Source: Bacillota bacterium | Lineage (GTDB): Bacteria; Bacillota; Limnochordia; Limnochordales; DUMU01 | Length of the DNA stretch: 53,564 nucleotides | Assembly (NCBI GenBank): GCA_012839805.1 | Contig: DUMU01000027.1 | Location: 1-53,564, forward strand | Reading direction: 5' to 3' | Shown: piece after piece, positions 1 to 8,053 of the stretch | Numbering within the stretch: position 1 is the first letter of the stretch | Layout: the number at the start of each line of letters is the position of its first letter | Position numbers and translations under genes: made by a program | The notes under the pieces: model-generated | Databases searched by the model: none | Told to the model about the DNA's origin: nothing | What the model saw: the letters and a program-made list of their open reading frames with translations, nothing else

Positions 1-262
1 CTTGCCTCTCTATGTTGTCGACTGCCTCGTCAACGGAAGCGTACATATCGTTGGTACGGGCCTCACCCCGCACCAGGAGCCCCTGGGAGCTGACCGTGAT
101 CTCCACTATGTGCCTGCCTCGCTCGGTCCGCATCTTCACCGTGGCCGCCGGCTCGGAACCACCCACCCCCAAGAGCTTTTCGATCCGGCCCACTTTCTTC
201 TCCGCGTATGTACGTAGCGCCGGCGTCACCTCGAGGTTGTGCCCCGACACCGTGACTTTCAT
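1..262 (-). CDS. hpf: Ribosome hibernation promoting factor (C-terminal part outside window)
   Basis: The 87 visible residues match the N-terminal S30AE domain of HPF/YfiA proteins: an opening MKVTVSGHNLEVTPALR, then KKVGRIEKL, and an ending DMYASVDEAVDNIERQ, the family's DMYASID signature. These proteins bind the small ribosomal subunit in slow growth and, in the long form typical of Firmicutes, dimerise 70S ribosomes into 100S particles. Whether this is the long form cannot be told because the gene runs off the left edge. The ATG at 262 is preceded by a G-rich stretch and GAGGTG very close to the start. Its place downstream of fliD-fliS is the same as yvyD/hpf in Bacillus subtilis, which supports both the call and the synteny. 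Confidence 0.93.
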   Translation of the reverse strand, partial: MKVTVSGHNLEVTPALRTYAEKKVGRIEKLLGVGGSEPAATVKMRTERGRHIVEITVSSQGLLVRGEARTNDMYASVDEAVDNIERQ

Positions 263-394
263 CACCTCGCCCCCCCTGCCTTCTCTCCCGTTGCCTGTTT
301 GCCCTTATATTTCACGGCCCGTCACCCAAATCCTACTTCGACCGCGCACTACCTCCCGGGCTTCGCCGCCTTCGGGTACGCTTGAAGCCCGGGA

Positions 395-1711
395 TTACCT
401 GACCCCGCTAATAGCAAGGCGGGCCAGCTCGTAGAGTTCAAGAAAGCGCCCGAGGAGATTCCCTTCGGGGCCAACCGGGAGTAGCAGTGGCCGTGGGAGC
501 GCCGCCGGGAGGGCATTGCTTCGCGGTAGCCCCCCGGCTACCTCGTTTTGCCCGTGTCGCCACCCCAGGGGAAAGAGCCTGCCGGTTCCGTCCGGGAAGG
601 CCTGGAGCCTGACCACGGACCATTCGAGGCAGGCGACCGCGCTCTCTTGAACTTGCCGGCCAAGATAGAACAACCGGTTCGTACCCTTGCCCCCGGCTTT
701 CTCCTCCGCCTGGCCCAAAGCCGCCGGGCCGCTCCGTAGCTCTCGCCCCGGCTGCGTTTTCGCCGTCCACGATCCCCTGGCCGTTAGTGCGGACCGTGCC
801 CCCGGCTCCTTCCCCGTCGGCGCCATCAACTGCAACCCGGGTACGGCCAAAGCTATCGCACGCTGCAGTTCCACCGGAAGCCGGCTCTCCCAGAGAACGT
901 TCACCCCCTCCCGGGAGAGCCGTGCCACCGCCTCCTCCAGCCCGGGTAAGACGGGATTGGTCACCGCCAGGGTCCCCAGATAGACCGAACCGCCGCCCGG
1001 GGTACGTTCTGCCGCTGCCGCCCGCGGCGTTCCGAAAGGGCCCGGCATCCCGGGCTGAGGACGAACGCCAAGAGCGGTGGGAAAATGCCCGCGGGCCATC
1101 ACTTCCGCCGCCGCGCCTGCCAGCCGGGAACGGGACGAGCCATCCAGCTCCGCCACACCTCCCCGCTCCCCCAGCCAGTACCAGTGGCTGTGCGCCAGCA
1201 CCGCTTCGGGCAAACCGCGTACCAGGCTGAACTGCCTTCTTACCACCCCCGCGCCGGCCGCTCCGGATTCCGCCGAACGGTCGATCAACAGGTGGTCGGT
1301 CACGATCAGCCCCTGATGGGTCGGGGAGAGCAGCGCACCCGTACGGGTGGCCACCGCTCCCAGAGCAGCCAGGGAAAGAGACGGCCGATCCTCCCGCAAC
1401 AGGCAGGCTTCCGGTCCGAGGGGCACCGCCCTCACGCTCAGCAGGAAAAGCCGGAACAGGTTGGCGACCGGCACCGGCAGCGGGGGTGGCGGGCTACCCG
1501 TACCGGCCTCCAGCGCTACCTCGTCGCCCCACGGAGTCAGGAAAAGGGACGGCCGGCGGCTCCTGGTGTCGATCAGTGCCGAATCACCTATCACCAAAAC
1601 GCGTACGTTGATCACCCGGGGCAGCCAGCCCAGGTCCTGCCGGGTCAAACCGAACTCCCGCAGCCGCCCCTCCTGCCGGCGGTTCAACCATCTCCAAAAA
1701 CGAGCTGCCAT
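395..1711 (-). CDS. Hypothetical protein, 438 aa
   Basis: I do not recognise a family. The start is well supported: GGAGG lies five bases before the ATG at 1711. The N-terminal third looks like a folded domain rich in Leu, Val and Trp (for example VLVIGDSALIDTRS). The stretch at about residues 310-350 is Gly/Arg/Lys-rich and looks like a linker. The C-terminus ends in a leucine-rich helix (LGRFLELYELARLAISG). No signal peptide, clear membrane segment or metal motif is visible. It lies between the flagellar genes and hpf on the same strand and is divergent from the MerR-like gene, so it may belong to the motility locus, but that is only positional. Confidence 0.6.
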   Translation of the reverse strand: MAARFWRWLNRRQEGRLREFGLTRQDLGWLPRVINVRVLVIGDSALIDTRSRRPSLFLTPWGDEVALEAGTGSPPPPLPVPVANLFRLFLLSVRAVPLGPEACLLREDRPSLSLAALGAVATRTGALLSPTHQGLIVTDHLLIDRSAESGAAGAGVVRRQFSLVRGLPEAVLAHSHWYWLGERGGVAELDGSSRSRLAGAAAEVMARGHFPTALGVRPQPGMPGPFGTPRAAAAERTPGGGSVYLGTLAVTNPVLPGLEEAVARLSREGVNVLWESRLPVELQRAIALAVPGLQLMAPTGKEPGARSALTARGSWTAKTQPGRELRSGPAALGQAEEKAGGKGTNRLFYLGRQVQESAVACLEWSVVRLQAFPDGTGRLFPLGWRHGQNEVAGGLPRSNALPAALPRPLLLPVGPEGNLLGRFLELYELARLAISGVR

Positions 1712-1781
1712 ACCCGCCTCCGGCCGTTTCGCCGTGCATTACCCCGCGCCATTCCCCCGGCTCGCGCCCGCGGCGATTCCC

Positions 1782-1799
1782 TTGGCACGAGCCTTGCAT
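1782..1799 (+). promoter_or_regulatory. Sigma-54 (RpoN) -24/-12 promoter
   Basis: TTGGCACGAGCCTTGCAT matches the sigma-54 consensus (YTGGCACG-N4-TTGCW) at all conserved positions, with the -24 GG and -12 GC separated by the canonical ten bases. It lies in the intergenic region between divergent genes, about 95 bases upstream of the MerR-like gene start at 1895 and pointing towards it. Transcription from it would need an AAA+ enhancer-binding activator. None is encoded in the window. Confidence 0.65.
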
Positions 1800-1894
1800 T
1801 CAGAGTGTTTCCGGCCCTTCCGGTGCGGATGCCGTTCCGCTCCCCGAGTAGCCGGACGGCAGGGATTTCCTGGCCCGCGGCGAAGGTGAGAAGT

Positions 1895-2623
1895 ATGAGG
1901 GAGCAGGGGTTGTACACGGTACGCGCCGCAGCCCTGGCTCTGGGCTGGCCTCCTGCCCGGGTTCGATACTACGAGGCCCGGTTCCGCGACGAGTTGCGCT
2001 GCCCCCGGGAGGCCAACGGGGATCCGCTCTTCGGCGACAGACACCTGCGGGTGCTAAAAAGCGTGGACGAATGGCTCCAGGTCAACGGTGCGGAGGAGAC
2101 GGTGATTCGTGAACGGCTGGCCGCCCTGAGCTCCTGGATGAAAGGTGAACTGCCAATAGTAGAGGATTTCTTCCCCTCGGCGGAATTGGCTCTGCCCGAG
2201 TTAGCCCCGGCCGATGGGGACGCAGGGACCGCCGGGCCGACGCCCGCCCCGGCTGCCCGTACGGCTACCGAGCGGACCGGCGAAGCCGCGGCCGCAGCGG
2301 GAGAGGTCACCGCCGGGGCTCTGGAGCGGATCGAACACGCAGTAAAGGATCTGGCCGATCGAATGCAGGGGCTGGAGGAGACACTCAGCGCTCTTCTCGC
2401 GTACCTTCAGGAACAATCCGAACGGCAGAAACAGGACGAACCCGCCCTTTTTCACGTGATCAAACGGGACGATCCCCTGGCACAAACGACTATTCCGTGG
2501 GAACGAATGGATCCCGGGGCCTCGGTGCCGTCGCCGGGATCGTCGCCGTCGAACTTGCTCGGACCGTCGCCGGCGCCCCTAGCCGGGCCTTCCCGATCGC
2601 CCGTTTGGGTTTCTCCCGATTGA
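1895..2623 (+). CDS. MerR-type HTH protein with C-terminal coiled coil (RacA-like layout)
   Basis: The 242-residue protein opens with a MerR-like winged helix (about residues 5-75: LYTVRAAALALGWPPARVRYYE, then LFGDRHLRVLKSVDEWLQ). A low-complexity Ala/Pro/Gly/Thr linker follows (about 110-145), then a predicted coiled coil (about 148-190: ALERIEHAVKDLADRMQGLE), then a Pro/Ser-rich tail. The reading frame stays open far upstream, but the ATG at 1895 starts exactly at the HTH and has AAGGTGAG before it. MerR-like HTH plus coiled coil is the layout of the sporulation chromosome-anchoring protein RacA and of some plasmid/phage DNA-binding proteins. No effector-binding domain is seen. It is the only plus-strand gene in the flagellar region and lies behind a sigma-54-type promoter. 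The RacA comparison is by layout only. Confidence 0.75.
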   Translation: MREQGLYTVRAAALALGWPPARVRYYEARFRDELRCPREANGDPLFGDRHLRVLKSVDEWLQVNGAEETVIRERLAALSSWMKGELPIVEDFFPSAELALPELAPADGDAGTAGPTPAPAARTATERTGEAAAAAGEVTAGALERIEHAVKDLADRMQGLEETLSALLAYLQEQSERQKQDEPALFHVIKRDDPLAQTTIPWERMDPGASVPSPGSSPSNLLGPSPAPLAGPSRSPVWVSPD

Positions 2624-2632
2624 TCGCCGGCG

Positions 2633-3070
2633 TTACCCGATCCGGTCTACGAGGGTTGCCAGCGAACTACGCAGGTGCCGGTCCAGGGAGTGGCGGCTTC
2701 GCTGCAAGGCGAGTATGGCAGCCAGCGTGCGTGCGCGAGCGGCCTGGAGCGCCGCTTGCAGTTCCTCCCGCTCGGACCGTAATTGCTGCAGCTCGGCTAC
2801 CAGCTGTTCGCGCTCATGGGGAAGCTCGGGAGCACCCTTCATCAAAGAGGCCAGTGCCTCCCAGGCAGCCGCTTCTTCGGCTCCGTTTACACTTTCGGCC
2901 AGCTGCACCCAGGCCTCCTGCTGCAAAAGCTGGCGGTAAACGAGAGTCCTCGCTCGAAGGTTCTGCACTGCCCCGCAGGCTTGCTGCGCCCAGGCCAAGG
3001 GTTCAGTCCCTACGGTTGCTGTACCGGCTTGGCTGCCGAGGTCTGCTGCTCTTTGACGGCTTGCTCCCAT
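2633..3070 (-). CDS. FliT/FlgN-like flagellar chaperone candidate
   Basis: A 145-residue, Leu/Ala/Glu/Arg-rich, almost entirely helical protein follows fliS, the position of fliT in Bacillus. Helices run about 25-70 and 80-140, the latter a long heptad-type stretch with QLRSEREELQAALQAA. FliT proteins are small helical export chaperones for the filament cap FliD. Sequence identity to FliT is not obvious, so the call rests on size, helicity and position. The ATG at 3070 has GAGGAG three bases upstream but overlaps fliS by about 60 bases. A TTG at 2998, just after the fliS stop, is an alternative start giving about 121 residues. Confidence 0.6.
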   Translation of the reverse strand: MGASRQRAADLGSQAGTATVGTEPLAWAQQACGAVQNLRARTLVYRQLLQQEAWVQLAESVNGAEEAAAWEALASLMKGAPELPHEREQLVAELQQLRSEREELQAALQAARARTLAAILALQRSRHSLDRHLRSSLATLVDRIG

Positions 3071-3426
3071 GCGCTCCTCAACTCCTCCAGTAGCCGGCCG
3101 ACCTCCCGGACGGCTTCCACATCCTTGCGCAGCATACTCTGGATGAGGCGGTAGTTCATGTACTCGTAGAGCTGGAATAGCTGTGCTGCCAGCTGCCCGG
3201 CCTCGAAGTTGAGGGAACCGATCAGTTCGGCAAGGATATCCTGAACCCGGTACGTACGAGCCCGTGCCTCGGCCTCGTTGGCGGCTTCCCAGGCCGCAGC
3301 CGCCTGGCGCGCGTTGCGGATCGCCGCATCATAAAGAAGCAGGATGAGGCGGCCGGGACTGGCCGTTTCCACGGCGACCTGCTGGTACTGCTGCTGGTAC
3401 TGCTTATAGGCGCGGGGAAGAGTCAC
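3010..3426 (-). CDS. fliS: Flagellar export chaperone FliS
   Basis: The 138-residue protein has the FliS pattern: YKQYQQQYQQVAVETASPGRLILLLYDAAIRNARQA at the N-terminus, then LNFEAGQLAAQLFQLYEYMNYRLIQSMLRKD, matching the family's LD-x-LYxYMxxRLxxAN region. FliS binds flagellin in the cytoplasm, prevents premature polymerisation and passes it to FlhA. It starts with GTG at 3426 after an AAGGAAA-type ribosome site and lies directly downstream of fliD, as in most Firmicutes. In Bacillus FliS also links to the FliW-CsrA control of flagellin; both partners are encoded here. No flagellin gene is in the window. Confidence 0.95.
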   Translation of the reverse strand: MTLPRAYKQYQQQYQQVAVETASPGRLILLLYDAAIRNARQAAAAWEAANEAEARARTYRVQDILAELIGSLNFEAGQLAAQLFQLYEYMNYRLIQSMLRKDVEAVREVGRLLEELRSAWEQAVKEQQTSAAKPVQQP

Positions 3427-3459
3427 TTTCCTTGCCCCCTGATCATGCTATTCCCACGG

Positions 3460-4776
3460 TCAGCTTTGCTGGAGCTTTTGGATCTGGCCGGCCAACCAGT
3501 TGCTCTGGCTCTGCATCGCGCTGAGCGCCTTCTCCAGGGCGGTAAACTGCTGTACTAGATGCTGCCGTCGCAGCTCCAGCCGCCGCTCGAAGGCTTCTAT
3601 CTGCCGGTCGATGTCCTTGATACGGTCGTTTAGTGCCTCCTGGGTCTCCGGCACCACGCCGCTGCCCGTCTGCAGGGCCAGTCGCAGCATCCCGTCCAGG
3701 CGGGTGATAACCCCCTCCCGGCCATCGGTGGCCAGCGTAGCCTGGAAGAGCCGGCGAACTTCTTCCGGCTTCTCCGTGAGCAGCTTCGTGAACTTGGCTT
3801 CATCCACCGAAAGCCGCCCGTAACGGTCGGTCGTAATTCCCACCAGCGCCAGCTGATCCAGTTCACCGGCGGGCGTGCCCGCCACCGGGCTCGTCACCCG
3901 CGTCCGCAGATCGAACCCGAGGCGGATAAGGGTACTGTCCCCTTGCAGGGTGGCCTCCTTGGCCAACTTTTCCTGAATGAACCCGTAAGTTGAGTTGAAC
4001 TGATCGACGAAAGCCTTTACCCGGTCGACCACTGCTTGCGTGTCGTTCTCCACCGTGACGATGGTGGTACCGGTTCCCACCAGATCTACGGTAAGACCAG
4101 GACTCAGGTTGGTCAGCCGGTTCGACGCGCTGGTGATCGGCAGGCCGTTCACCGTAAGCTGGGCATCGGCGGGGGATTGAAGGGTGGTGGGCTGATCGAG
4201 TCCGAGACTCTGCAGTACGGAGGCATCGCCCGTGACCGTTATCGTCGACGCCGATCCCGTAGTGGTCGACTCGAGGACAAGAGTGTTGTCAATCAAGCTC
4301 GCCCTCACACCAGCATTGAGGGCATTGATCTTGTCGCGGACGACGGCCAAGCTATCAGTGCTCACCACGGTAAGCCCCACGCCGTTTATCTGCATCGCTC
4401 CGCTGGCTCCAAGAGCGGCATTGACGTCCGCCACCCGGATGCCGGCAATGCGATGGGCCTTGGCAAGACTGGTGACCACGATCTCGAATTGCCCCGTGGT
4501 AGCGGTAGAGGTAACCGAGGCCTTGGCCACGGCTTGATTGCTGACCGAGACCCGGCGGGCCGAGAAAGCGTCCGCGGACAGTAGAGCTCCGGCCTTATCC
4601 CGCAGGGCCTGCAGCCGTGTTTCCACGTCCTTCCACACGCCGGCCTCGCTCCGGAGCTGGTCCTGCTGCTTGCGCCAGATGCTGATGGGCCGGGATTCGA
4701 TTTGCATCAATTGCTCGATGAGAGTCTTGGTGTCTAGCCCGGAGGCCAGTCCACCGATCTGGAACATGCCGAACAC
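3460..4776 (-). CDS. fliD: Flagellar filament cap protein FliD
   Basis: The 438-residue protein starts with the FliD_N signature (FQIGGLASGLDTKTLIEQLMQIESRPI) and ends with the FliD_C domain and terminal coiled coil (about 375-437, ending SNWLAGQIQKLQQS). The D2/D3-like middle is Thr/Ser/Val-rich. FliD caps the growing filament and promotes flagellin folding at the tip. The length is near the small end for the family. The ATG at 4776 has GGGAGGTG seven bases upstream. It lies between flaG and fliS, the standard Firmicute order. Confidence 0.96.
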   Translation of the reverse strand: MFGMFQIGGLASGLDTKTLIEQLMQIESRPISIWRKQQDQLRSEAGVWKDVETRLQALRDKAGALLSADAFSARRVSVSNQAVAKASVTSTATTGQFEIVVTSLAKAHRIAGIRVADVNAALGASGAMQINGVGLTVVSTDSLAVVRDKINALNAGVRASLIDNTLVLESTTTGSASTITVTGDASVLQSLGLDQPTTLQSPADAQLTVNGLPITSASNRLTNLSPGLTVDLVGTGTTIVTVENDTQAVVDRVKAFVDQFNSTYGFIQEKLAKEATLQGDSTLIRLGFDLRTRVTSPVAGTPAGELDQLALVGITTDRYGRLSVDEAKFTKLLTEKPEEVRRLFQATLATDGREGVITRLDGMLRLALQTGSGVVPETQEALNDRIKDIDRQIEAFERRLELRRQHLVQQFTALEKALSAMQSQSNWLAGQIQKLQQS

Positions 4777-4842
4777 CTCCCGCCCGCTCGACCCTCATTC
4801 CTCAGCGCCGGGCCCTCATCCAGGGCTTCCTTTGTTTCCTTT

Positions 4843-5250
4843 TCATCCGTCAACGAAAAGACCGACCCGATAGCCAATCCGCAAAGCCCATTCCAAAATC
4901 CGGTAGGGCGGGATTCGACGCAGGATCTTGCCGTTTTCTATGTCGATGATCTCAATCGAGAGTTCCTGACCGTCACTTCCGTCGTGGATCACGAAACGGA
5001 GCCGGGTATCGAAGACGAGCCGAATCGGCATGCGCATTCGTGGCCCCTCCGCCTGCCTGGAGGTCCGCCAGCCCGGAGCAGAGACCGGTTCTCCCTTCTC
5101 CGTAGCCGCCTTTACCGCGGCCAACGCCGGCTCAGTTCCAGTTCGCGCCCGAGAGTCCGGCCCGGGACGTTCGGGATATCTCTCCCGGGCTGACGAGGCC
5201 GCCCGGCGGACCGCCTCCACACCCTCCACCGGGTCAATCCGTCCCGGCAC
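4843..5250 (-). CDS. flaG: FlaG family flagellar protein
   Basis: The last 65 residues match FlaG/YvyC: LVFDTRLRFVIHD, then LSIEIIDIENGKILRRIPPYRILEWA. The conserved IPP motif near the C-terminus is the clearest mark. The first 70 residues are a charged, low-complexity tail, as is usual in this family. FlaG proteins are not fully understood; loss affects filament length in several species. The GTG at 5250 has a perfect AAAGGAGGTG ribosome site seven bases upstream, better than any neighbour's. The gene is between fliY and fliD. Confidence 0.9.
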   Translation of the reverse strand: MPGRIDPVEGVEAVRRAASSARERYPERPGPDSRARTGTEPALAAVKAATEKGEPVSAPGWRTSRQAEGPRMRMPIRLVFDTRLRFVIHDGSDGQELSIEIIDIENGKILRRIPPYRILEWALRIGYRVGLFVDG

Positions 5251-5283
5251 GTTTCACCACCTCCTTTAAGCCGGTTTCTCCCC

Positions 5284-6576
5284 TCAACGTATCGGCAACG
5301 GCCCGGGCTTCGATAAGGTCCGGGGAGCGGCGGCCGCCAGCCGTTCCGCACTACTGGCCAGGCTGGTGATGCGCACGGCGTAGTTTCCGTCGACCTCGAC
5401 GATCTGCCCGAACGCGATCAGGCGCCCGTTGGCCAGTACCTCGACCGGCTGGCGCACGTTCTGCTGGAGGGTGATCATGGCCCCGGGGCCGAGCCGGGAG
5501 ATCATTTCGAAGGGTAGCTCTGTCGTTCCCAACCGGACGGCAACCTCTAGCGGCACGTCACGGATCAATTCAATGCTGAGATTACCCAGGCCATCGTCGT
5601 CACGAGCCTGCGGTCGTCCGGCTGTCGCCGCACGCCTAGACCGTGCGTGCGGGGTCTTTTTGCCTGCCCGGGCTTCCTTGCCCCCGGCCTCCTCGCGCCG
5701 GCGCGTACTGCCTCTACCTCGGCGTTCTTGCCCGGCCGTCTCCCCGGCGGGTTCCCCCGCCGGGGAGACGGGGGCGGCCACCACCTCACCGGATTCCGCC
5801 ACGGAAGAGATGGCGGCCATCACTTCACCAGCTTTCCCCGCGCCGGGAGCAGTAGCCGTCGGCGCGCCGGCTTCCAACGCGGAGGTAGTACCTGGGGCGA
5901 TGGTTTCTGTTTCGGGAAGGGCCTCCCCAACCACAAGGCCTTGGATTTGCCAGAGCTCGCGCACCAGCCCCCGTGCTAGTTGGGGCTGGAGCACGAGCGC
6001 CATCCCGATTTCGATTCCCTCCCCGATCCTGACCAGGCAGCCGACCACGGTGGCGCGGGAGCTCGCCGGCTCACCGGCCGAGGCCCTCAACTCTACCAGC
6101 AAATCCTCTTGCCGTACCCGGCGCGCCCGGGGAGGCCTGATCACCACCGGGCGCTGCAGCAAAGTGGCGAGCGCGGTGGCTGCGGAGCCCATCATCTGGT
6201 TCATGACCTCGGCCAAAGTGCTAAGCGAAAGCTCGTCGTCGGGGGTGATCTCGTCGGCCATCTCCCCCAGGATCAGCCTGGCGAGCTTGAGCCCCCCTTC
6301 CTCGTCGATCACGAGCATCCCCGTGCCGCGCATTCCTTGCTCGAAGCGGATTTGCACCACGTAACAGGGGGTCGAGTAACGGGCGGCAAGCTCTTCCCAG
6401 GTCAGGATTTCGGCCGTGGGGACCGTCACCTGGGCCGGGCGATTGGTCAACACGGAGAGAGAAGTGGACGAGGCTCCCATCATTATTGAGCCGATCTCTC
6501 GAACGGTATCCACTTCGAGCGGGGACAAGTCCTCTTCGTGCCCGGTTGAACCCATCTCGATATCGTCTGCTGGCAT
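5284..6576 (-). CDS. fliY: Flagellar switch protein FliY (CheC-like phosphatase plus FliN domain)
   Basis: The N-terminal half carries two CheC-type repeats (REIGSIMMGASSTSLSVL and LAEVMNQMMGSAATALATLL; the E-x2-N pair is complete only in the second, EVMN). The C-terminal 80 residues are a FliN/SpoA domain (LSIELIRDVPLEVAVRLGTTEL...GQIVEVDGNYAVRI). Between them lies a long Ala/Gly/Arg-rich linker (about 245-340). FliY sits in the switch C-ring, binds FliM and can dephosphorylate CheY-P. An upstream TTG at 6627 overlaps the fliM stop, but the ATG at 6576 has GGGAGGAT six bases before it and is preferred. The gene is normally in the large fla/che operon with fliM; here both are between csrA and flaG. 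Confidence 0.92.
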   Translation of the reverse strand: MPADDIEMGSTGHEEDLSPLEVDTVREIGSIMMGASSTSLSVLTNRPAQVTVPTAEILTWEELAARYSTPCYVVQIRFEQGMRGTGMLVIDEEGGLKLARLILGEMADEITPDDELSLSTLAEVMNQMMGSAATALATLLQRPVVIRPPRARRVRQEDLLVELRASAGEPASSRATVVGCLVRIGEGIEIGMALVLQPQLARGLVRELWQIQGLVVGEALPETETIAPGTTSALEAGAPTATAPGAGKAGEVMAAISSVAESGEVVAAPVSPAGEPAGETAGQERRGRGSTRRREEAGGKEARAGKKTPHARSRRAATAGRPQARDDDGLGNLSIELIRDVPLEVAVRLGTTELPFEMISRLGPGAMITLQQNVRQPVEVLANGRLIAFGQIVEVDGNYAVRITSLASSAERLAAAAPRTLSKPGPLPIR

Positions 6577-6623
6577 CGCCGCATCCTCCCTGATCGGCGT
6601 AAGTGGGACTTGTGGGAAAAAGT

Positions 6624-7637
6624 TCAATCTTTTCGCGTTATCTCGGTGATCAGTAGGGCCAATTTCCCGCCGGCACTGCCCGGTTTGGCTCGGAAGAGGG
6701 GCTGCCCGCCCACTACCACTTCCGCCGGGTCACCCACCGCGACGGGAAGAAGCAGGAGGTCTCCCGGAGAGAGGGCCATCATCTCTCCCACGGTCAGATG
6801 GGTGCGGCCGAGAAAAGCTTCGACCCGGATCGGTGTACGCCCGAGGTGAGCCCGCAGTCGCACCCGTTCCGCCGGGTTCCCACCCTGATTGCGGTTGAGC
6901 TCCCGGGTAGCATCGGGGGCGAGCGCGACCAGGGCCGCGTAGGGTAGAGCCAGGCTGAAGCCGTCGCGGTAATCTCCAAACAGCCCTTCGAACGTGGCCA
7001 CCACCAGTAGCTCCTGATCGGAGCCCGTGCTCAGGAAAAACGGATTGGTCTCGAGACCCGCCGGGCGCACGTCCAGGGGTACGATCCCCCGCCAGGCTTC
7101 CCGAAGTGCCTCCACCATCGGCGTGAAGAACTGGCGTTGCAGAACGCGGCGCTCGAGCTCGGTCGGTTCACGGGCCTCCCGACCTTCCTGAGGCCGCCCC
7201 CCGCAGAGGCGGATGTAGGCAACCAGAGCGAGCTCCACGCTCATCTGGCAAAAGCAAGTTGCCACCACCTTCTCGGGTAAAGAGGCCGCGCTCAGCTGGA
7301 GAGTACTTACTATCGTGGGGTTCGGAAGGGAACGCATGTATTCGTACTGTGAGATCAACTGCAGGCCCGTGAGGTTCAAGGACACGTCAAACCGCAGGCG
7401 AACCGAGATCACGTTTCGCCACTTGCGGGCGAAATCTTCGTATACTTTCCGCAACAGGCGGATCTGATCGCGGGTGAGCTGGCGTGGTGCACGGAAATCG
7501 AACCGCTCTATCCGCCGGGCTCCTTCCCTCGCCAGTTTCTCTACCCCCGGCTCGCTTTCCGGCCCCGCCGGTTCTTTGCCCTTTTGACGAGCCAAAACCA
7601 GGCGGTCGATCTCCGCTTGACTCAGGATCTCGTCCAC
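6624..7637 (-). CDS. fliM: Flagellar motor switch protein FliM
   Basis: The 337-residue protein begins with the CheY-P-binding peptide (MDEILSQAEIDRLV), followed by the CheC-like middle domain (FDFRAPRQLTRDQIRLLRKVYEDFAR, then SQYEYMRSLPNPTIVSTLQL) and a C-terminal SpoA domain (about 250-335, VRLRAHLGRTPIRVEAFLGRTHLTVGEMMALSPGDLLLL). This is the full FliM layout and usual length. It forms the C-ring with FliG and FliY/FliN and sets rotation direction. The start is GTG at 7637 after AAGGAGG. The gene ends in a 4-base overlap with an alternative TTG start of fliY, so the two are likely translated together. Confidence 0.95.
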   Translation of the reverse strand: MDEILSQAEIDRLVLARQKGKEPAGPESEPGVEKLAREGARRIERFDFRAPRQLTRDQIRLLRKVYEDFARKWRNVISVRLRFDVSLNLTGLQLISQYEYMRSLPNPTIVSTLQLSAASLPEKVVATCFCQMSVELALVAYIRLCGGRPQEGREAREPTELERRVLQRQFFTPMVEALREAWRGIVPLDVRPAGLETNPFFLSTGSDQELLVVATFEGLFGDYRDGFSLALPYAALVALAPDATRELNRNQGGNPAERVRLRAHLGRTPIRVEAFLGRTHLTVGEMMALSPGDLLLLPVAVGDPAEVVVGGQPLFRAKPGSAGGKLALLITEITRKD

Positions 7638-7703
7638 ACGGGTCTCCCCCTCCTTACCAGGATCGGCGGAGAGGGAAGGAACCTGAAGCTGGCCCGGCCG
7701 GTC

Positions 7704-7994
7704 TTATCCGGGCGGCGCGGGTGCTCCCGGAGGCGCACTTGCCTCCCTCACCGGCTTGGTACCTGTGGCCAGCCGGGTAAGGTCATCCTGGGTCAGGTTG
7801 GCCCCGTCGGCCGGCAATGCGGCCCGCCGGTTTTCCTCCTGGATTTCCCGGTAGATCTCCTCCCGGTGAACCGGAATATGGCGAGGCGCTTCTATTCCCA
7901 GCTTGACCTGGTCGCCGCGCACCCCCACCACGGTGATCTTGATATCGTCTCCGATCATGATGCTCTCGTCGAGCTTACGCGTGAGAACCAGCAC
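7704..7994 (-). CDS. csrA: Translational regulator CsrA, with C-terminal extension
   Basis: The first 60 residues are a canonical Csr[37 protein letters not shown], then [20 protein letters not shown]. CsrA dimers bind GGA motifs in mRNA leaders, in Gram-positives mainly that of flagellin. GTG at 7994 is chosen because the family starts at this residue and AGGGAGG lies eight bases upstream. The open frame continues to 8027 but without a ribosome site. A 30-residue Ala/Pro/Thr-rich tail extends beyond the usual length. It sits directly after fliW, whose product sequesters CsrA. Confidence 0.95.
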   Translation of the reverse strand: MLVLTRKLDESIMIGDDIKITVVGVRGDQVKLGIEAPRHIPVHREEIYREIQEENRRAALPADGANLTQDDLTRLATGTKPVREASAPPGAPAPPG

Positions 7995-8053
7995 CGCGAG
8001 TCCCTCCCTGGACCCCGCCCTTCGCACGGACCACCCGCCGCGGGCGCCCTTCC

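Noticed and set aside
1085-1894. N-terminal extension of the MerR-like frame
   Set aside because: The added 270 residues are antisense to the hypothetical gene, lack a ribosome site and precede the HTH start exactly at 1895.
5284-5300. GCCGATAC resembling a sigma-28 -10 box upstream of flaG
   Set aside because: No TAAA -35 at the right distance; the match lies in the fliY coding end.
5429-6364. 311-codon plus-strand frame inside fliY
   Set aside because: Antisense shadow of the CheC-like and FliN domains, Ser/Arg/Pro-rich, no start signal.
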